64,000 nucleotides of DNA from Aspidapion aeneum (GCA_963576565.1 OY755045.1:3037477-3101476), one strand, 5' to 3'; positions 35,955-47,653 are shown, counted from the first letter of the stretch. Notes: a model not told the origin generated them from the sequence alone. A program made the numbers and translations.

Positions 35955-36311
35955 ATGTCGCTTATATCGCACTTAAACAATAATATTAAAGTAGTAGCCC
36001 TAAACACTAAGCTAAATAATAAATGCTTTGTAAAAAACTCACATTTTCTAAACAAAATTGGCTTAAATATTGTATCACAAAACATAGGTAAAACTATTAA
36101 AAATTTTTATCACAAAGAAGCTAATATGTACTCAAACCTAATTCATATTAAAAAGATAAATAATTACACTGCCGTTAAATGCGATAATCAATCAAGTTCT
36201 TACTTAAGGGTGATGAGCCAATTAGAAACTAGTGTAGAAGTTGTGGAAAGTTCTCAGAGCGAAAGTCAGGATTTTTTAGACTTGAGCAGAACGGAACAGG
36301 TACACGGATAA
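35955..36311 (+). CDS. LINE-C small ORF1
   Basis: 118 codons from the first ATG in a frame open from 35910. The product is basic and hydrophilic in its first 85 residues (ALNTKLNNKCFVKNSHFLNK, NFYHKEANMYSNLIH) and acidic/serine-rich at the end (EVVESSQSESQDFLDL). No known domain was recognised, and it is far shorter than usual LINE ORF1 proteins. Its last 78 nt overlap the ORF2 frame, with a TTTTTTA heptamer in phase. It could be the N-terminal part of an ORF1-ORF2 fusion rather than a standalone protein. Confidence 0.6.
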   Translation: MSLISHLNNNIKVVALNTKLNNKCFVKNSHFLNKIGLNIVSQNIGKTIKNFYHKEANMYSNLIHIKKINNYTAVKCDNQSSSYLRVMSQLETSVEVVESSQSESQDFLDLSRTEQVHG

Positions 36312-39113
36312 AAGAAATAAAAAATGTAAATAGTATATCTGCTCTCATCTTTAATACACAAGGCTTAATGAACAAAGTTAATGAATTTTATATCCTGTTA
36401 ACAGAGTTAAATTTTCCTGAGATGTTACTTCTTTGCGAACACTGGCTCAGGGAGGGTGAGTGCGCTTATCTTGAAGACTATACCGAGATCTCGAAATTTT
36501 GTCGTAAATCTTATGAACGCGGTGGGACAATTATATATGTAAGAAATGATTTTCTAAACAAAGAGCACTTCATATCCTTAGATCAGTACAATTATCTGAT
36601 TGAAGAGAAATTGTTTGAATTCTCTATCATATTTAATAAGTCTCATAACATTTATGTTCTCTGTTTATACACAAATCCATCGACTAGCCCTCGGCAATTC
36701 TTACAAAAACTAGAGCTTTTATTAAGTAATATTCCAATAAATGCTAAGATTGTTATCGGTGGAGACTTTAACATTGATTTTAAAAATGAAAACTTGAAGG
36801 AAAAGAAGGATTTGGGTAATCTTTTAACTGCATTTGACATAAGTGTACACAATTCCGAATATACCAGAGTTACAAACCATTCTAAAAAAATGATAGATTA
36901 TGCCTGCTCTAATCTTGATAGTGAATTAGAAGCTACAACAATCATTCCAGGTATGTCAGACCACTATGCAATACAGCTTAATGTATCTTCGCTAAAATTC
37001 CAACATAAAAAACTAATGAAGTATGGACGCATATACAGCAAAAAAAACTTTGATAATTTTAGGATTTTATGCTTAAGGTCCAGTTGGGCTAAGGTATACG
37101 ATCACCATGAACCATTCAACTGCTTTCACAACATCTTAGTAAACACTTTTTGCAAATCTTCCTCCACTTCACAAAATCAGGGATAAAAAGAAAAAAGTTT
37201 GGTTAACAAAGGGTATTAAAATAGCATCTAGAAATATTAGATTTCTTGATGAACTAAAAAGGTATTATAAAAATGAATTTGTGACCAATTATGTAAAATG
37301 CTACAAAAATATATATAAGAAAATTATAAAACTTGCTAAAGATAACTATTATAAAAGCAGAATAACTGAGGCGGGAAATAGTGCGAAGGAAAACTGGAAG
37401 ATAATAAACTCACTTCGTGGTAAATCAAATAATAGTAAATCACTCAAAACAGCGATACAACCTAGCATATTAAACAACTTCTATTGTACAGTAGCTAATA
37501 AACTAACAGCTCATATTGCCCCCTCAACAGACCCTTTAAGCTATTTGCCTTCCTTAAATATACCTTACGATTTCCAGTTTAACCACACTACTTTAGCTGA
37601 AATAAAAACGGTCTTGTCAAGCATAAAAAATAAAAATAGTTCAGGAGTCGATGGAATATCTACTAAAATATTGTTACATTTACCAGATAGAGTAATAAAG
37701 TTATTGGCCGATCTTATAAATGACTCTTTTGACAAGGGTTATTTTCCTAGCTGCTTAAAATCAGCTCTAGTGATCCCTATTCACAAAGGTGGAGAGACAG
37801 ACGACCCTGCTAATTTCCGCCCAATATCTCTTCTATCATCGATCTCTAAATTAATTGAAAAAATTATTAATAAAAGATTAAATGAATATCTTTATAATCT
37901 TAACTTGCTCTCAAAGGTCCAATTTGGCTTCCAGAAAAACAAAAGTACTAACGACGCCATGTTCTCATTTTTAGAGAGTATATATCTCGGCATAAATGAA
38001 GGAGAGTGTGTTGCAGCGGTGTTCTGTGACTTCTCAAAAGCGTTTGACTGCGTTGATCATAGGATACTGCTGCAAAAACTTAAACACTATGGTATTAAAA
38101 ATGTTGAACATAAATGGTCAGAGTCGTACCTTACTGAAAGAACCCAGGCAGTTAAAGGTGAAGATGGCCAACTGTCTGAAGTCCAAACCATAACAAGAGG
38201 CGTTCCGCAAGGGTCAGTACTTGGTCCTACACTTTTTAAAATTTATATTAATGATCTTGCATACCTGGATATAGATGGAAAAATCACAATATTTGTGGAT
38301 GATACAACCATCCAATGGAAAGCACCTAAAGAAACTATCCATCATATAGTTTCTCGAGATGTGCAAAAAATAGGAGCATGGTGCGATAGTAACCTTCTCT
38401 GCTTCAACATAAGCAAAACTAACATTCTCTCCTTTCGTTCGATAATAGAATCTATAAGCATAGGGAATCAATCAATTGACCCTAAACCATTTGTAAAATT
38501 TCTGGGTCTAGTTGTTGATAGCAAACTTAACTTTAATCAGCATATATATCTTCTTAACTCAAAATTATCATCTGCATGCTTTGCTATAAGTGTAGTTAAG
38601 CGAGAACTCAACTTTGAATCAGCCCGAGCTACTTACTTTGCCTTATTTGAATCCCAAATGAGATATGGGATTGCATTCTGGGGACTTTGTTGTGTCACCC
38701 TTTTTGAGTCAGTCTTTATTCTACAAAAGCGAGCAGTACGCAAACTATTTAATGTCAATCCTCAAGAACATTGTAGGCCACTTTTTAAAATTGCAGAGAT
38801 ATTAACGTTACCGTGTCTTTTTATTTTGGAGACAGTCAGCCTGGTTCATAAAAAGAAGCTTCAAGAACCAAATACTCAAACTGGTCGTTACTATACAACT
38901 CGTCAATCTGGGAACTTGCCACTTCCAATACCTAGGCTAACTTTGACAAAACAGTCATTGATTTACGAAAGTATAAAATTATACAATCATTTACCCATCG
39001 CATTTAGACAAACTCAAGATTTAAAAGTATTCAGAAGGTTAGTACGTAATTGCTTTGAAACAAAAGCTTACTATAGCTGCAATGAGTATTACACAGATGG
39101 GCTTGATACATAA
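36233..39113 (+). pseudogene. LINE-C ORF2: endonuclease + reverse transcriptase, one frameshift
   Basis: The open frame starts after a TAG at 36230-36232. The first ATG (36368) lies after the endonuclease core motif ALIFNTQGL, so an upstream start is needed. Endonuclease motifs are LLLCEHWL, YERGGTIIYVRN, IVIGGDFNIDF, MIDYACSNL and MSDHYAIQL. A one-base break falls at a TTTTT run (37147-37151), and the frame resumes as KKVWLTKGIKIASRN. RT motifs are SSGVDGISTKILL, NFRPISLLSSISKLIEKI, FCDFSKAFDCVDHRIL and RGVPQGSVLGPTLFKIYIN, with a catalytic box FVDD instead of the usual F/YADD. It ends RRLVRNCFETKAYYSCNEYY. Confidence 0.9.
36272..36278 (+). other. Candidate -1 frameshift heptamer T_TTT_TTA (LINE-C)
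   Basis: In the ORF1 frame the codons are GAT TTT TTA GAC, exactly X_XXY_YYZ. This is the classical retroviral-type heptamer (U UUU UUA). Slipping -1 enters the ORF2 frame (TTT TTT AGA CTT). The ORF1 stop is 30 nt downstream, at 36309. Confidence 0.65.
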
Positions 39114-39594
39114 TTTGAGTAACTGTGATTATATGTCTTATATTTTTATTATATTTTTTTATGTAACCTGAATTTTAATTTTAGATTAACATTTTTATTT
39201 TTTTGTAAGTAGTTTCGTTCCAACTTTTTAATCGATTGATTGTGCTGTTGTAATTGTGTATGTGTGCATATTCATAGTTGTCCATATTTTACTGAAATTT
39301 TAAAATAGTTGGGTACAATTTTAATTTATATTGACTTAAACATGCTCGTTCGAATTTTACTAGAATTGCGCTTAACTTCGAACATTCTCAATGGCCTAAT
39401 AGGGGGCTACTCTTAATTATAGATTGTGTGTGATTATGCGACTAGACAATGTTGTTTTTATTAGTGCTGATTTATTACTATTTACTTTAGTCTTAAGTTC
39501 TTGCTTTGTCAATAGGAATTAATTCTTCAGACAATAAAGCTTTTTTGAATTTGAATTTTGAATTTGAATACGCGATTGAAGAGTCCAGTGTCCA

Positions 39595-39632
39595 AAGATG
39601 GATTGAAGAAGGATGAATAGATAGATAGATTG
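39595..39632 (+). mobile_element. RTE-type 3' end scrap with TAGA tail
   Basis: GATTGAAGAAGGATGAATAG plus (ATAG)n matches the 3' end of the RTE copy at 61585-61612 (GAATCGAAGAAGGCTAGATA). Confidence 0.5.
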
Positions 39633-39925
39633 AAATCAGAAATCAAGAGATAACCCCTACAAAATCTCTTTCGATCGAGGACCTCTAGTTTTAGGGCAAA
39701 CTGTGCTAAATTACATTATTATAATGAAATTAACACCGTGCGCCATTTATACGGGTTTTATGCACTAATCTGCTATAGTGTGTGAGAGGACTTTTGACGC
39801 CATTATCAGAGGCGTACACAAGGGAATGGGAGCTCCAGCCCCTAAAGCCCTCATCCCACGGCGCACACAGGTGTAAATGTAGAAATTACGGAGACATTCA
39901 ACTTTTTTTTTTAAATAAACGAAAT

Positions 39926-40235
39926 TATGCTTCAAACAAGTTTTCGTGGCAAATCGGGTAAAAAGAAAATTAAGGGCTTTTTGTTTTTCTAGTACTTTTC
40001 CGTGGGTAGCTCGAAAGCTTAACCTCACAGGGGTCCAAGATCTAATGGACACCTAATAAGTGTTGACAGTTAACTGTTTCGTCCTTATGGGACTCCTCAG
40101 AATACTGCTGGTCAATGTGACACCCTTCATAAATTAGGTATACGGCCTTATCTCTCACCTTGCATTGTTAGTGAGAAAACAAAGTCATGTACCCAACAAG
40201 AAGCGCCATCTACCGAAATACGAGAGAAACTAAAA
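39926..40235 (+). mobile_element. MITE, right-truncated relative of 50083-50425
   Basis: It shares the internal GGTCCAAGATCTAATGGACA, CCTAATAAGTGTTGACAGTT and CGTCCTTATGGGACTCCTCA blocks with the element next to exon 3. The left arm (TTCAAACAAGTTTTCGTGGC) is present but the right arm is missing. Confidence 0.75.
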
Positions 40236-41079
40236 CAGCAGCAGGCGAGTAAAACTGCTATATCATCGATCGATGAAAGTATCGATTGAAAGAAATAATC
40301 CATACCGTGACCTACGACACACATTGCCTTTCTAGATCAGGTCAACGCTAATTATTCTTATTTATAATAATTTTAGGAAAAATTACAGTGATCGTAAAGA
40401 CTATTTAGATTTTTACATTTATACTTAATACATAAGTAGGACAGTTATAAAGGAATGAGTACCATTAACATGAGAAAAAAGGCCTCGGTTAAATTAGCTG
40501 GAATTTAGGTGTGATCTAGATATTGGTTCTGCTAAGAAGATACAGGCTGTCCAGAATTTTTTTTCATCAAATATGATACAGCTCACTAAAATAAATTTTT
40601 TTAAAATATTTTTGGTCGGCAGATATATAGAGAATGTCCAAAATGTGCTTGTTTTTTTTTATTTTAATGCGTTTAATTAATAATTTAAAATCTTATAAGA
40701 ATGCACCTTCCCGCACCTCACATATTGTTTTAAGATAGGCAGAACTACTAGCTTGAAAATAAATTTAGTTTCACTTTGAAGAAAAAAGGCGTTTTTTTTA
40801 CGGGTCCTCCAATCTTGACATTTAAATAAAAGTGTAACTACTTCTTTAAAAATTTGAATAAATGGAAATTAGTGCAATAAAATAATTAACTAAACTCACC
40901 TAACGACTGACCAGACAAGGTTTAATATTTAAAAAAAACAAGGGATTTTATCTTCACACTACTACCGAACCGAACTCGAAAACAATGAAAAACAAAATCG
41001 ATATAAATGAACATTTTTATTTTTATTTAGTCCAACTAGCAAAAAAAATGCTGAGAATGGGCATAAGGTGAAACTTTGA
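40236..41079. other. Unrecognised AT-rich stretch
   Basis: No supported gene or repeat. A TATCGATCGATGAAAG motif with a nearby ATCGATTG could form a short hairpin, of no clear meaning. Confidence 0.4.
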
Positions 41080-41603
41080 AAATTCATATTTCAAATACTA
41101 TAGAGCCATAAAGATGCGAAAAAACCACACCTTGAATTAAGATTCGGAAAAACGTCATTTAGCGAATTTTAGGGTAGTGAATCTCATGGGACCAAAATGG
41201 CCAAACTTTGGAAATTCATGTTTCAAAAACTATACAGTTTATCAACAAAAGCACCCAGTCGCAGTATCGTGGGGCCATAGAGATGCGAAAAAACCACACC
41301 TTAAATTAAGATTCGGAAAAACGTAATTTAGCGAATTTTAGGGTAGGGAATCTCATGAGACCAAAATGACCAAACTTTGAAAATTCATATTTCAAAAACT
41401 ATACAGTTTATCAACATAAGCACGGAGTTGCAGTATGGTGAGGCCATAGAGATGCGAAAAAACCATATTTTGAATTAAGATTCGGAAAAACGTCATTTAG
41501 CGAATTTTAGGGTAGGGAATCTCATGAGACCATAATGACCAAACTTTGAAAATTCATATTTCAAAAACTATACAGTTTATCAACAAAAGCACCGAGTATA
41601 TTT
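41080..41603. repeat. 169-bp tandem repeat, ~3 units
   Basis: GATGCGAAAAAACCA recurs at 41113, 41282 and 41451. Each unit also carries AATTAAGATTCGGAAAAACG, TTAGCGAATTTTAGGGTAG and ACTATACAGTTTATCAACA (the last absent before unit 1). Unit identity is high, so the amplification is fairly recent. Confidence 0.9.
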
Positions 41604-42436
41604 TCGTACTGGCATATATACAGGGCGTTCCAAGTAAAGTAACCACTATTGCTAACTTTGTTATTAATACAGATAGAAAGAAGCCTAAATTGGGAAACTA
41701 GTAGAATTTTTGATGCTTTTTGAGATGGTCAAATCAAAAAAATTGTCAAACATTGCGTTTTCGAGTTTTTCAAAAAACATATATTTTTTTTAATTTTACA
41801 GATTTTTCTGAGAGTTTTTGAGTTTTTTTTCTAAAGTTAAAAATTACAAAGATATTTTAAATTCAAATTCATGGAAATTTTTGGTATACGCCAATGTAAT
41901 TATTATTGGTAATTTCATCTGTAATGGGATTAAAATGCTATAATTTACATTAAGCTAATTTTAATAGCAATTTATGCAGTGCAGGGCATTAACGGGCGAG
42001 CTATCTCTATATACTCTAAATTTTTAGGTAAATGCTTTTAGTTTTTTTAATTTATATTTAAATAAATTTGATCAATAAAACGTTTAATTGTCATATTAGG
42101 CATACTGAAATGATTGAAAAGGTGTTAGGTACAGTCGGGGACTTAATAAATGGCCGCTGTCGTTTTCAGAAGAGCTTGGATGAGAATTCCAATACCGGGC
42201 GAGGTTTATGAATGAATGAATTATTGAACATCGTATCGCGCGCTTTCATTTCCTCGACTCCACTTCGATCGGCTGTCGCTGTGCACTTTTGTGCAATGCA
42301 ATTTTTGCTATTGAAATTAATAACTATTTGGAATATTGGCCGATTGGCGTTTCCCCTTTTCCCCGTTTGCACGTTCCCCGTTTGCCCGTTTTCCGTTTCC
42401 CGTTTTCCGTTTTCCTTTTTCAAATTTCAAATTTCT
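41604..42436. other. Unrecognised stretch; GC-rich edge before the heptamer array
   Basis: No gene was found. The last ~80 bp consist of CCCGTTTGC and CCCGTTTTCC-type runs that shade into the heptamer array. Confidence 0.45.
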
Positions 42437-44003
42437 ATTTTCAATTTTCAATTTTCAATTTTCAATTTTCAATTTTCAATTTTCAATTTTCAATTTTCAA
42501 TTTTCAATTTTCAATTTTCAATTTTCAATTTTCAATTTTCAATTTTCAATTTTCAATTTTCAATTTTCAATTTTCAATTTTCAATTTTCAATTTTCAATT
42601 TTCAATTTTCAATTTTCAATTTTCAATTTTCAATTTTCAATTTTCAATTTTCAATTTTCAATTTTCAATTTTCAATTTTCAATTTTCAATTTTCAATTTT
42701 CAATTTTCAATTTTCAATTTTCAATTTTCAATTTTCAATTTTCAATTTTCAATTTTCAATTTTCAATTTTCAATTTTCAATTTTCAATTTTCAATTTTCA
42801 ATTTTCAATTTTCAATTTTCAATTTTCAATTTTCAATTTTCAATTTTCAATTTTCAATTTTCAATTTTCAATTTTCAATTTTCAATTTTCAATTTTCAAT
42901 TTTCAATTTTCAATTTTCAATTTTCAATTTTCAATTTTCAATTTTCAATTTTCAATTTTCAATTTTCAATTTTCAATTTTCAATTTTCAATTTTCAATTT
43001 TCAATTTTCAATTTTCAATTTTCAATTTTCAATTTTCAATTTTCAATTTTCAATTTTCAATTTTCAATTTTCAATTTTCAATTTTCAATTTTCAATTTTC
43101 AATTTTCAATTTTCAATTTTCAATTTTCAATTTTCAATTTTCAATTTTCAATTTTCAATTTTCAATTTTCAATTTTCAATTTTCAATTTTCAATTTTCAA
43201 TTTTCAATTTTCAATTTTCAATTTTCAATTTTCAATTTTCAATTTTCAATTTTCAATTTTCAATTTTCAATTTTCAATTTTCAATTTTCAATTTTCAATT
43301 TTCAATTTTCAATTTTCAATTTTCAATTTTCAATTTTCAATTTTCAATTTTCAATTTTCAATTTTCAATTTTCAATTTTCAATTTTCAATTTTCAATTTT
43401 CAATTTTCAATTTTCAATTTTCAATTTTCAATTTTCAATTTTCAATTTTCAATTTTCAATTTTCAATTTTCAATTTTCAATTTTCAATTTTCAATTTTCA
43501 ATTTTCAATTTTCAATTTTCAATTTTCAATTTTCAATTTTCAATTTTCAATTTTCAATTTTCAATTTTCAATTTTCAATTTTCAATTTTCAATTTTCAAT
43601 TTTCAATTTTCAATTTTCAATTTTCAATTTTCAATTTTCAATTTTCAATTTTCAATTTTCAATTTTCAATTTTCAATTTTCAATTTTCAATTTTCAATTT
43701 TCAATTTTCAATTTTCAATTTTCAATTTTCAATTTTCAATTTTCAATTTTCAATTTTCAATTTTCAATTTTCAATTTTCAATTTTCAATTTTCAATTTTC
43801 AATTTTCAATTTTCAATTTTCAATTTTCAATTTTCAATTTTCAATTTTCAATTTTCAATTTTCAATTTTCAATTTTCAATTTTCAATTTTCAATTTTCAA
43901 TTTTCAATTTTCAATTTTCAATTTTCAATTTTCAATTTTCAATTTTCAATTTTCAATTTTCAATTTTCAATTTTCAATTTTCAATTTTCCATTTTCAATT
44001 TTC

Positions 44004-44036
<33 letters not shown>

Positions 44037-44080
44037 TTCATTTTTAATTTTTCATTTTTCATTTTTCATTTTTCAATGTG
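42437..44080. repeat. (ATTTTCA)n heptamer satellite, ~220 perfect units
   Basis: From 42437 to about 43987 the sequence is an unbroken 7-bp repeat, ATTTTCA, with no substitution seen. The right edge (43988-44080) degrades to a TTTTTCA variant heptamer, with CC and TAA variants. Because 7 is not a multiple of 3, all three plus-strand frames read the same FQFSIFN repeat, giving three ~600-codon artefact ORFs. Confidence 0.98.
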
Positions 44081-44945
44081 GACTTGGCCCACTTAGGTTA
44101 TACATCGTTTAAAAGATCATTTAATTCTCTACAATAAAGTTAATTAAACAATTTCTGTAAAATGCTTAGCTTTTGAGAAAATGACATAAAACTGAATAAT
44201 TTCGGTTTATTTTGCATATACTATACATACATAGGAAACGGGTGTACTGCTAATACTTCACGGTTAGTATCACAGCAAAAGTACTACCCAGAGACAGATT
44301 TTCTCACAAATAAGCAGTTTTGAAGAGCGGGGGGAGCCGGCCGCCCCAAAGGTCGAAAACTCGAGTTTATTTTTGCAAGCTAAAATTCTATAATGACTGG
44401 ACTATTTAGCCACCCCCAAAAATAGTGTTCTTGTGCGTCCAGAAGTCGGGGTAGTTACACATTTACAACAATTCAAATCTTAAAGTAAAGGCCGTGATCA
44501 CAGCTGTTTTCGAATCGCCCTTAGCCAAATAACCAATTTTTGCTTGTATTTATTTTTTTTTAGCTTTACACTTAAAAAACTTACCATTTTAAAAATGGCT
44601 AAAAATACAAACATGTTGCATTTGTGTTTCTCTATGTAAGTATGTAATAAAAAACATAACAATAAATTAAAATCCTGAAACATCACTATTATGTGTATTT
44701 TTTTAACCGAACATTCAAACGGACCACAGACAAAAGCTAATTTTTTCCGCAATTATGTGTATTTTTTTAACCGAACATTTAAACGGAATACAGACCGAAG
44801 AGAAATTTTTCATGATTGAATTTAACCAATGAATACACGACTCTATTGTATTCATTGATATAAGACAATTTTTTGACCGTGTACCCGGATCTAAAGCAAT
44901 TAAAAAAAATCTTCCATGGGACACGATTTTAGACTATAAGCTACT
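44081..44945. other. Non-coding; small hairpins and a 65-bp duplication
   Basis: ATTATGTGTATTTTTTTAAC with the following CGAACATT occurs at 44687 and 44752 (tandem, ~65 bp). AATGAATAC...GTATTCATT hairpins lie at 44829-44857 and, inside the R1 copy, near 45031-45058. Confidence 0.55.
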
Positions 44946-45346
44946 TGTAACAGGCGGCTGTGTGACAGTGGTACTGTCATCTCAAGTGGCCAAGGCTTAA
45001 ATGTTGTGAGCTACCAACTTAGGCTACAACCAATGAATACATGATAGTTGTATTCATTGCTACAACTTATATAAATTATAAAAAGATTAAATATTATTAC
45101 TTATTTGTTCTCGAAAGGGAATTTGACGATTATTGGAGGAAAAGTTTGCTATAAACGTTTTTCTCAAATGTAAAAATAATGTAGGAAAATCATACATACC
45201 TTTTCAGTTTTCTTCTTGTAGCTTCACACTTTCACTTCTTATATTTACTAATTGAATATCAAATTTTTACTACTATTAAGCTTTTGTATTCAAATATTAA
45301 CACTTCTTAAACTTTTAGATTTTATAAACCTTTTATATATTTGTTG

Positions 45347-45423
<77 letters not shown>

Positions 45424-46301
45424 CAACATTAAAAACGTTAATTGAACAGGTCAAACCATTCAATCAACTGTTTAATTTACTTAATATTACTGTTTAGGTT
45501 TGGGATATATTGTTGATTAAAAATGCCGATTTTAGGGCAACGAATGGTTTGTATTTTGATGTTAAAAAACCATAAAACAGATAAAAACATTAATTCAAAA
45601 CACTGGAAACAGTAATAATTAAAAGCTTTAAAATTAATAAACTTCAACAGAAAAGACTAAAATAATTATGAATATTAAAGTTAACAGTTTTATACAAAGT
45701 TAACATAATTGATAAATTTCCCCAGTTGAAATAAAACCCCCCTTAAGAAGTGTGAACGAAAGCGTAGCCGAAACGAACCAAGCAAAGCGCAATTAAAAAG
45801 TGATTTGCCTCCCGACTTTCGAAAGTTTCAGTACCCTGCTCTCTAGGCGTCTTAGCTTGCCGATAGCTGATTGGTCTAAAATCCAAGCCTTCTTTAACGG
45901 TTTTCTTGTCCAAGACATTCTTGGCCTGCCGTTGTCGTGGTTTGAAACTTAAGCTCTCTCGCATTGACGAGAAAGGCAAAGAGAGACAAAATACCACCGC
46001 AATTCAAAGATGCGTGGACTCAGAAAATCGATAAAGTTAAAATTAAACAGTGTGTTTTTTTTAAAGTTGAAAATAGTTTAGCTAATTTGTTTCCAGTTAC
46101 AAAATATGAATTATTTTGATGTTAGTGGCTCAAAGGACATATTAGCCGAATACAACTTTTATTAAAATACAGCGAACCTGAAAATATGCCAAAAAACAAG
46201 TCGCCGGAGTTGCCATAAATTTTACTTAATCGTAACCAAAAAATATTTAAAAACTTATAAATGGCAAAAATACCATTTATATTCAAATCCTGTTTTGTTA
46301 C
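44946..46301 (+). mobile_element. R1 repeat family, copy A (unclassified)
   Basis: Shared with 53539-54776 (copy B), 62466-64000 (copy C) and 50886-51065 (fragment D). Landmarks in order: GACAGTGGTACTGTCA; TCAAGTGGCCAAGGCTTAAA; TTGTTCTCGAAAGGGAATTT; a (TA)n run; TTTAGGTTTGGGATATATTG; GACTTTCGAAAGTTTCAGTA; CAAAATACCACCGCAATTCA; TTATTTTGATGTTAGTGGCT; and the end AAATCC-GTTTTGTTAC. Edges TGTAACAGG and GTTTTGTTACA hint at short terminal inverted repeats. No coding region and no identifiable superfamily. Confidence 0.75.
45352..45419. repeat. (TA)n microsatellite in R1 copy A
   Basis: About 33 TA units. The same position in copies B and C holds only a few. Confidence 0.97.
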
Positions 46302-46928
46302 ATACTCAACTAAAAGGCGCCTTAATCACAAAAAATATAGGTGCCTTAATATAATTGAAAATACTAGAAGAGAAGAAAAACATTCACGACCTTTCCGCGC
46401 CATATTACCTACTGTTCTTCGTTACCCATATTAAAATGCAGTTTTTAAATCCTTTTAAAATATTTTAAAATGCCAATTTTATTTTTTAACACAATTGTAA
46501 CCAAATTTTAATACTCATTAATTTTAATATTTTGTTACGTGTGCTGTCAAAAACGGAATGGAAATTTCCGTTTAAACGTCACACAATATTAAATGAAATA
46601 TCAATGTAAAATATTAATAAAGGTTTTCATAGGAAAAACAACAATAAGCCATAATTTAATCTATATTTAATTACATATAAATTTCACACGCCCCCATATG
46701 GGAACGGGCGCTTTGGGAAATTAAATAAATGTTAACCCTTCAAACCACAGATACCACACAGTTTAACATTTACATTTTATACATTTTCCTACGATCGTGC
46801 GGGAAACAGCTTTTATCGCACTCATTTATGTGCGGAAAATTTAGGGGCATGACAGTATCCCTTCAAGTTCGCGCAAACTTCTGTACCAGCTTTTCTTGAA
46901 ACATTTCAGCCCATATTTCACCTATCTA
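46302..46928. other. Unrecognised AT-rich stretch
   Basis: No gene. It contains a small imperfect palindrome, ACGGAATGGAAATTTCCGTT (46553-46572). Confidence 0.4.
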
Positions 46929-47653
46929 CAGCGTCCCCGGATGGAGTTGACAAAAGGAAAAAATCCTTTATTTTTGATTTTACGAAAAAAATTCTGCTTG
47001 TTGAAAAATTAATATTACCATAATAAAATCTGTGACTAGATGTACAGGGTGTTCTCAAATTAAGAAACATGTAATTAATAAGAGAAAAAAATCTTTAATT
47101 TCACGAAAAACATCACTCTTTTTAAAAAATTCTGCTTGTCAAAAAACTGAGATAACGATATTAATATCTTTGATTAGAAGTACAGGGTGTTATCGAATTA
47201 AGAAACATAAAATAATCCAAGAGGAAGAGGACCGTATTTATTTAGTAAAGCAAAATGTTATGTAAACAAAAAATTGTAAAGGTCAATTGCGTACTGATAC
47301 GATATACTACCAATTTTGAAGCAGTTAAGTAAATAAACCCGTTCTGCTTTTGTAAACGTTTTTTAGAATGTAAAACCTATTACTTGAAAATCAATATGAC
47401 AATCAACAAAATAAATCTATTAATATCACATTATAAAGACTGATGTTTTTCGTGAAATTAAAAATAAAAATTTTTCTCCTCTTATTACTTATATGTTTCT
47501 TAAGTTGATAACACCCTGTACATCTAATCAAAGATTTTATTATGGTAATCTTAATTTTTCAACAAGCAGAATTTTTTATAAAGAGTGAGTTTTTTTTGTA
47601 AAATCAAAAATAAAGGATTTGTTTCCTCTTGTCAACTCCATCCGGGGACACTG
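46929..47653. mobile_element. Foldback element with TA target site
   Basis: The left end CAGCGTCCCCGGATGGAGTT pairs with the right end AACTCCATCCGGGGACACTG. The arms extend about 210 bp (TTGACAAAAGG, CTTTATTTTTGATTTTAC, TTGTTGAAAAATTAATATT). TA lies directly outside both ends. The motif TACAGGGTGTT, followed within ~10 bases by AATTAAGAAACAT, occurs near 47041 and 47181 and inverted near 47510. No transposase. Confidence 0.8.

Larger units (their letters stand above)
35737..39569 (+). mobile_element. LINE-C, near full-length non-LTR retrotransposon
   Basis: The 5' region opens with the 23-nt box shared with LINE-B. ORF1 (35955-36311) overlaps ORF2 (36233-39113). The 3' UTR contains AATAAAGC and ends in a GAATTTGAATTTTGAATTTG tail at 39547-39569. 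A single one-base break was found in ORF2, so the copy is young. The tail type fits the CR1/Jockey-like groups. Confidence 0.85.

Noticed and set aside
37140..37186. Programmed frameshift between endonuclease and RT of LINE-C
   Set aside because: Needs +1 at a plain T run inside ORF2; more likely a homopolymer mutation or sequencing error.
42212..44112. Three overlapping ~600-codon ORFs of FQFSIFN repeats
   Set aside because: A 7-bp stop-free repeat reads the same in all three frames; a satellite, not a gene.
45252..45497. 81-codon ORF with YIYIYI run
   Set aside because: Translation of the (TA)n microsatellite in repeat R1 copy A.
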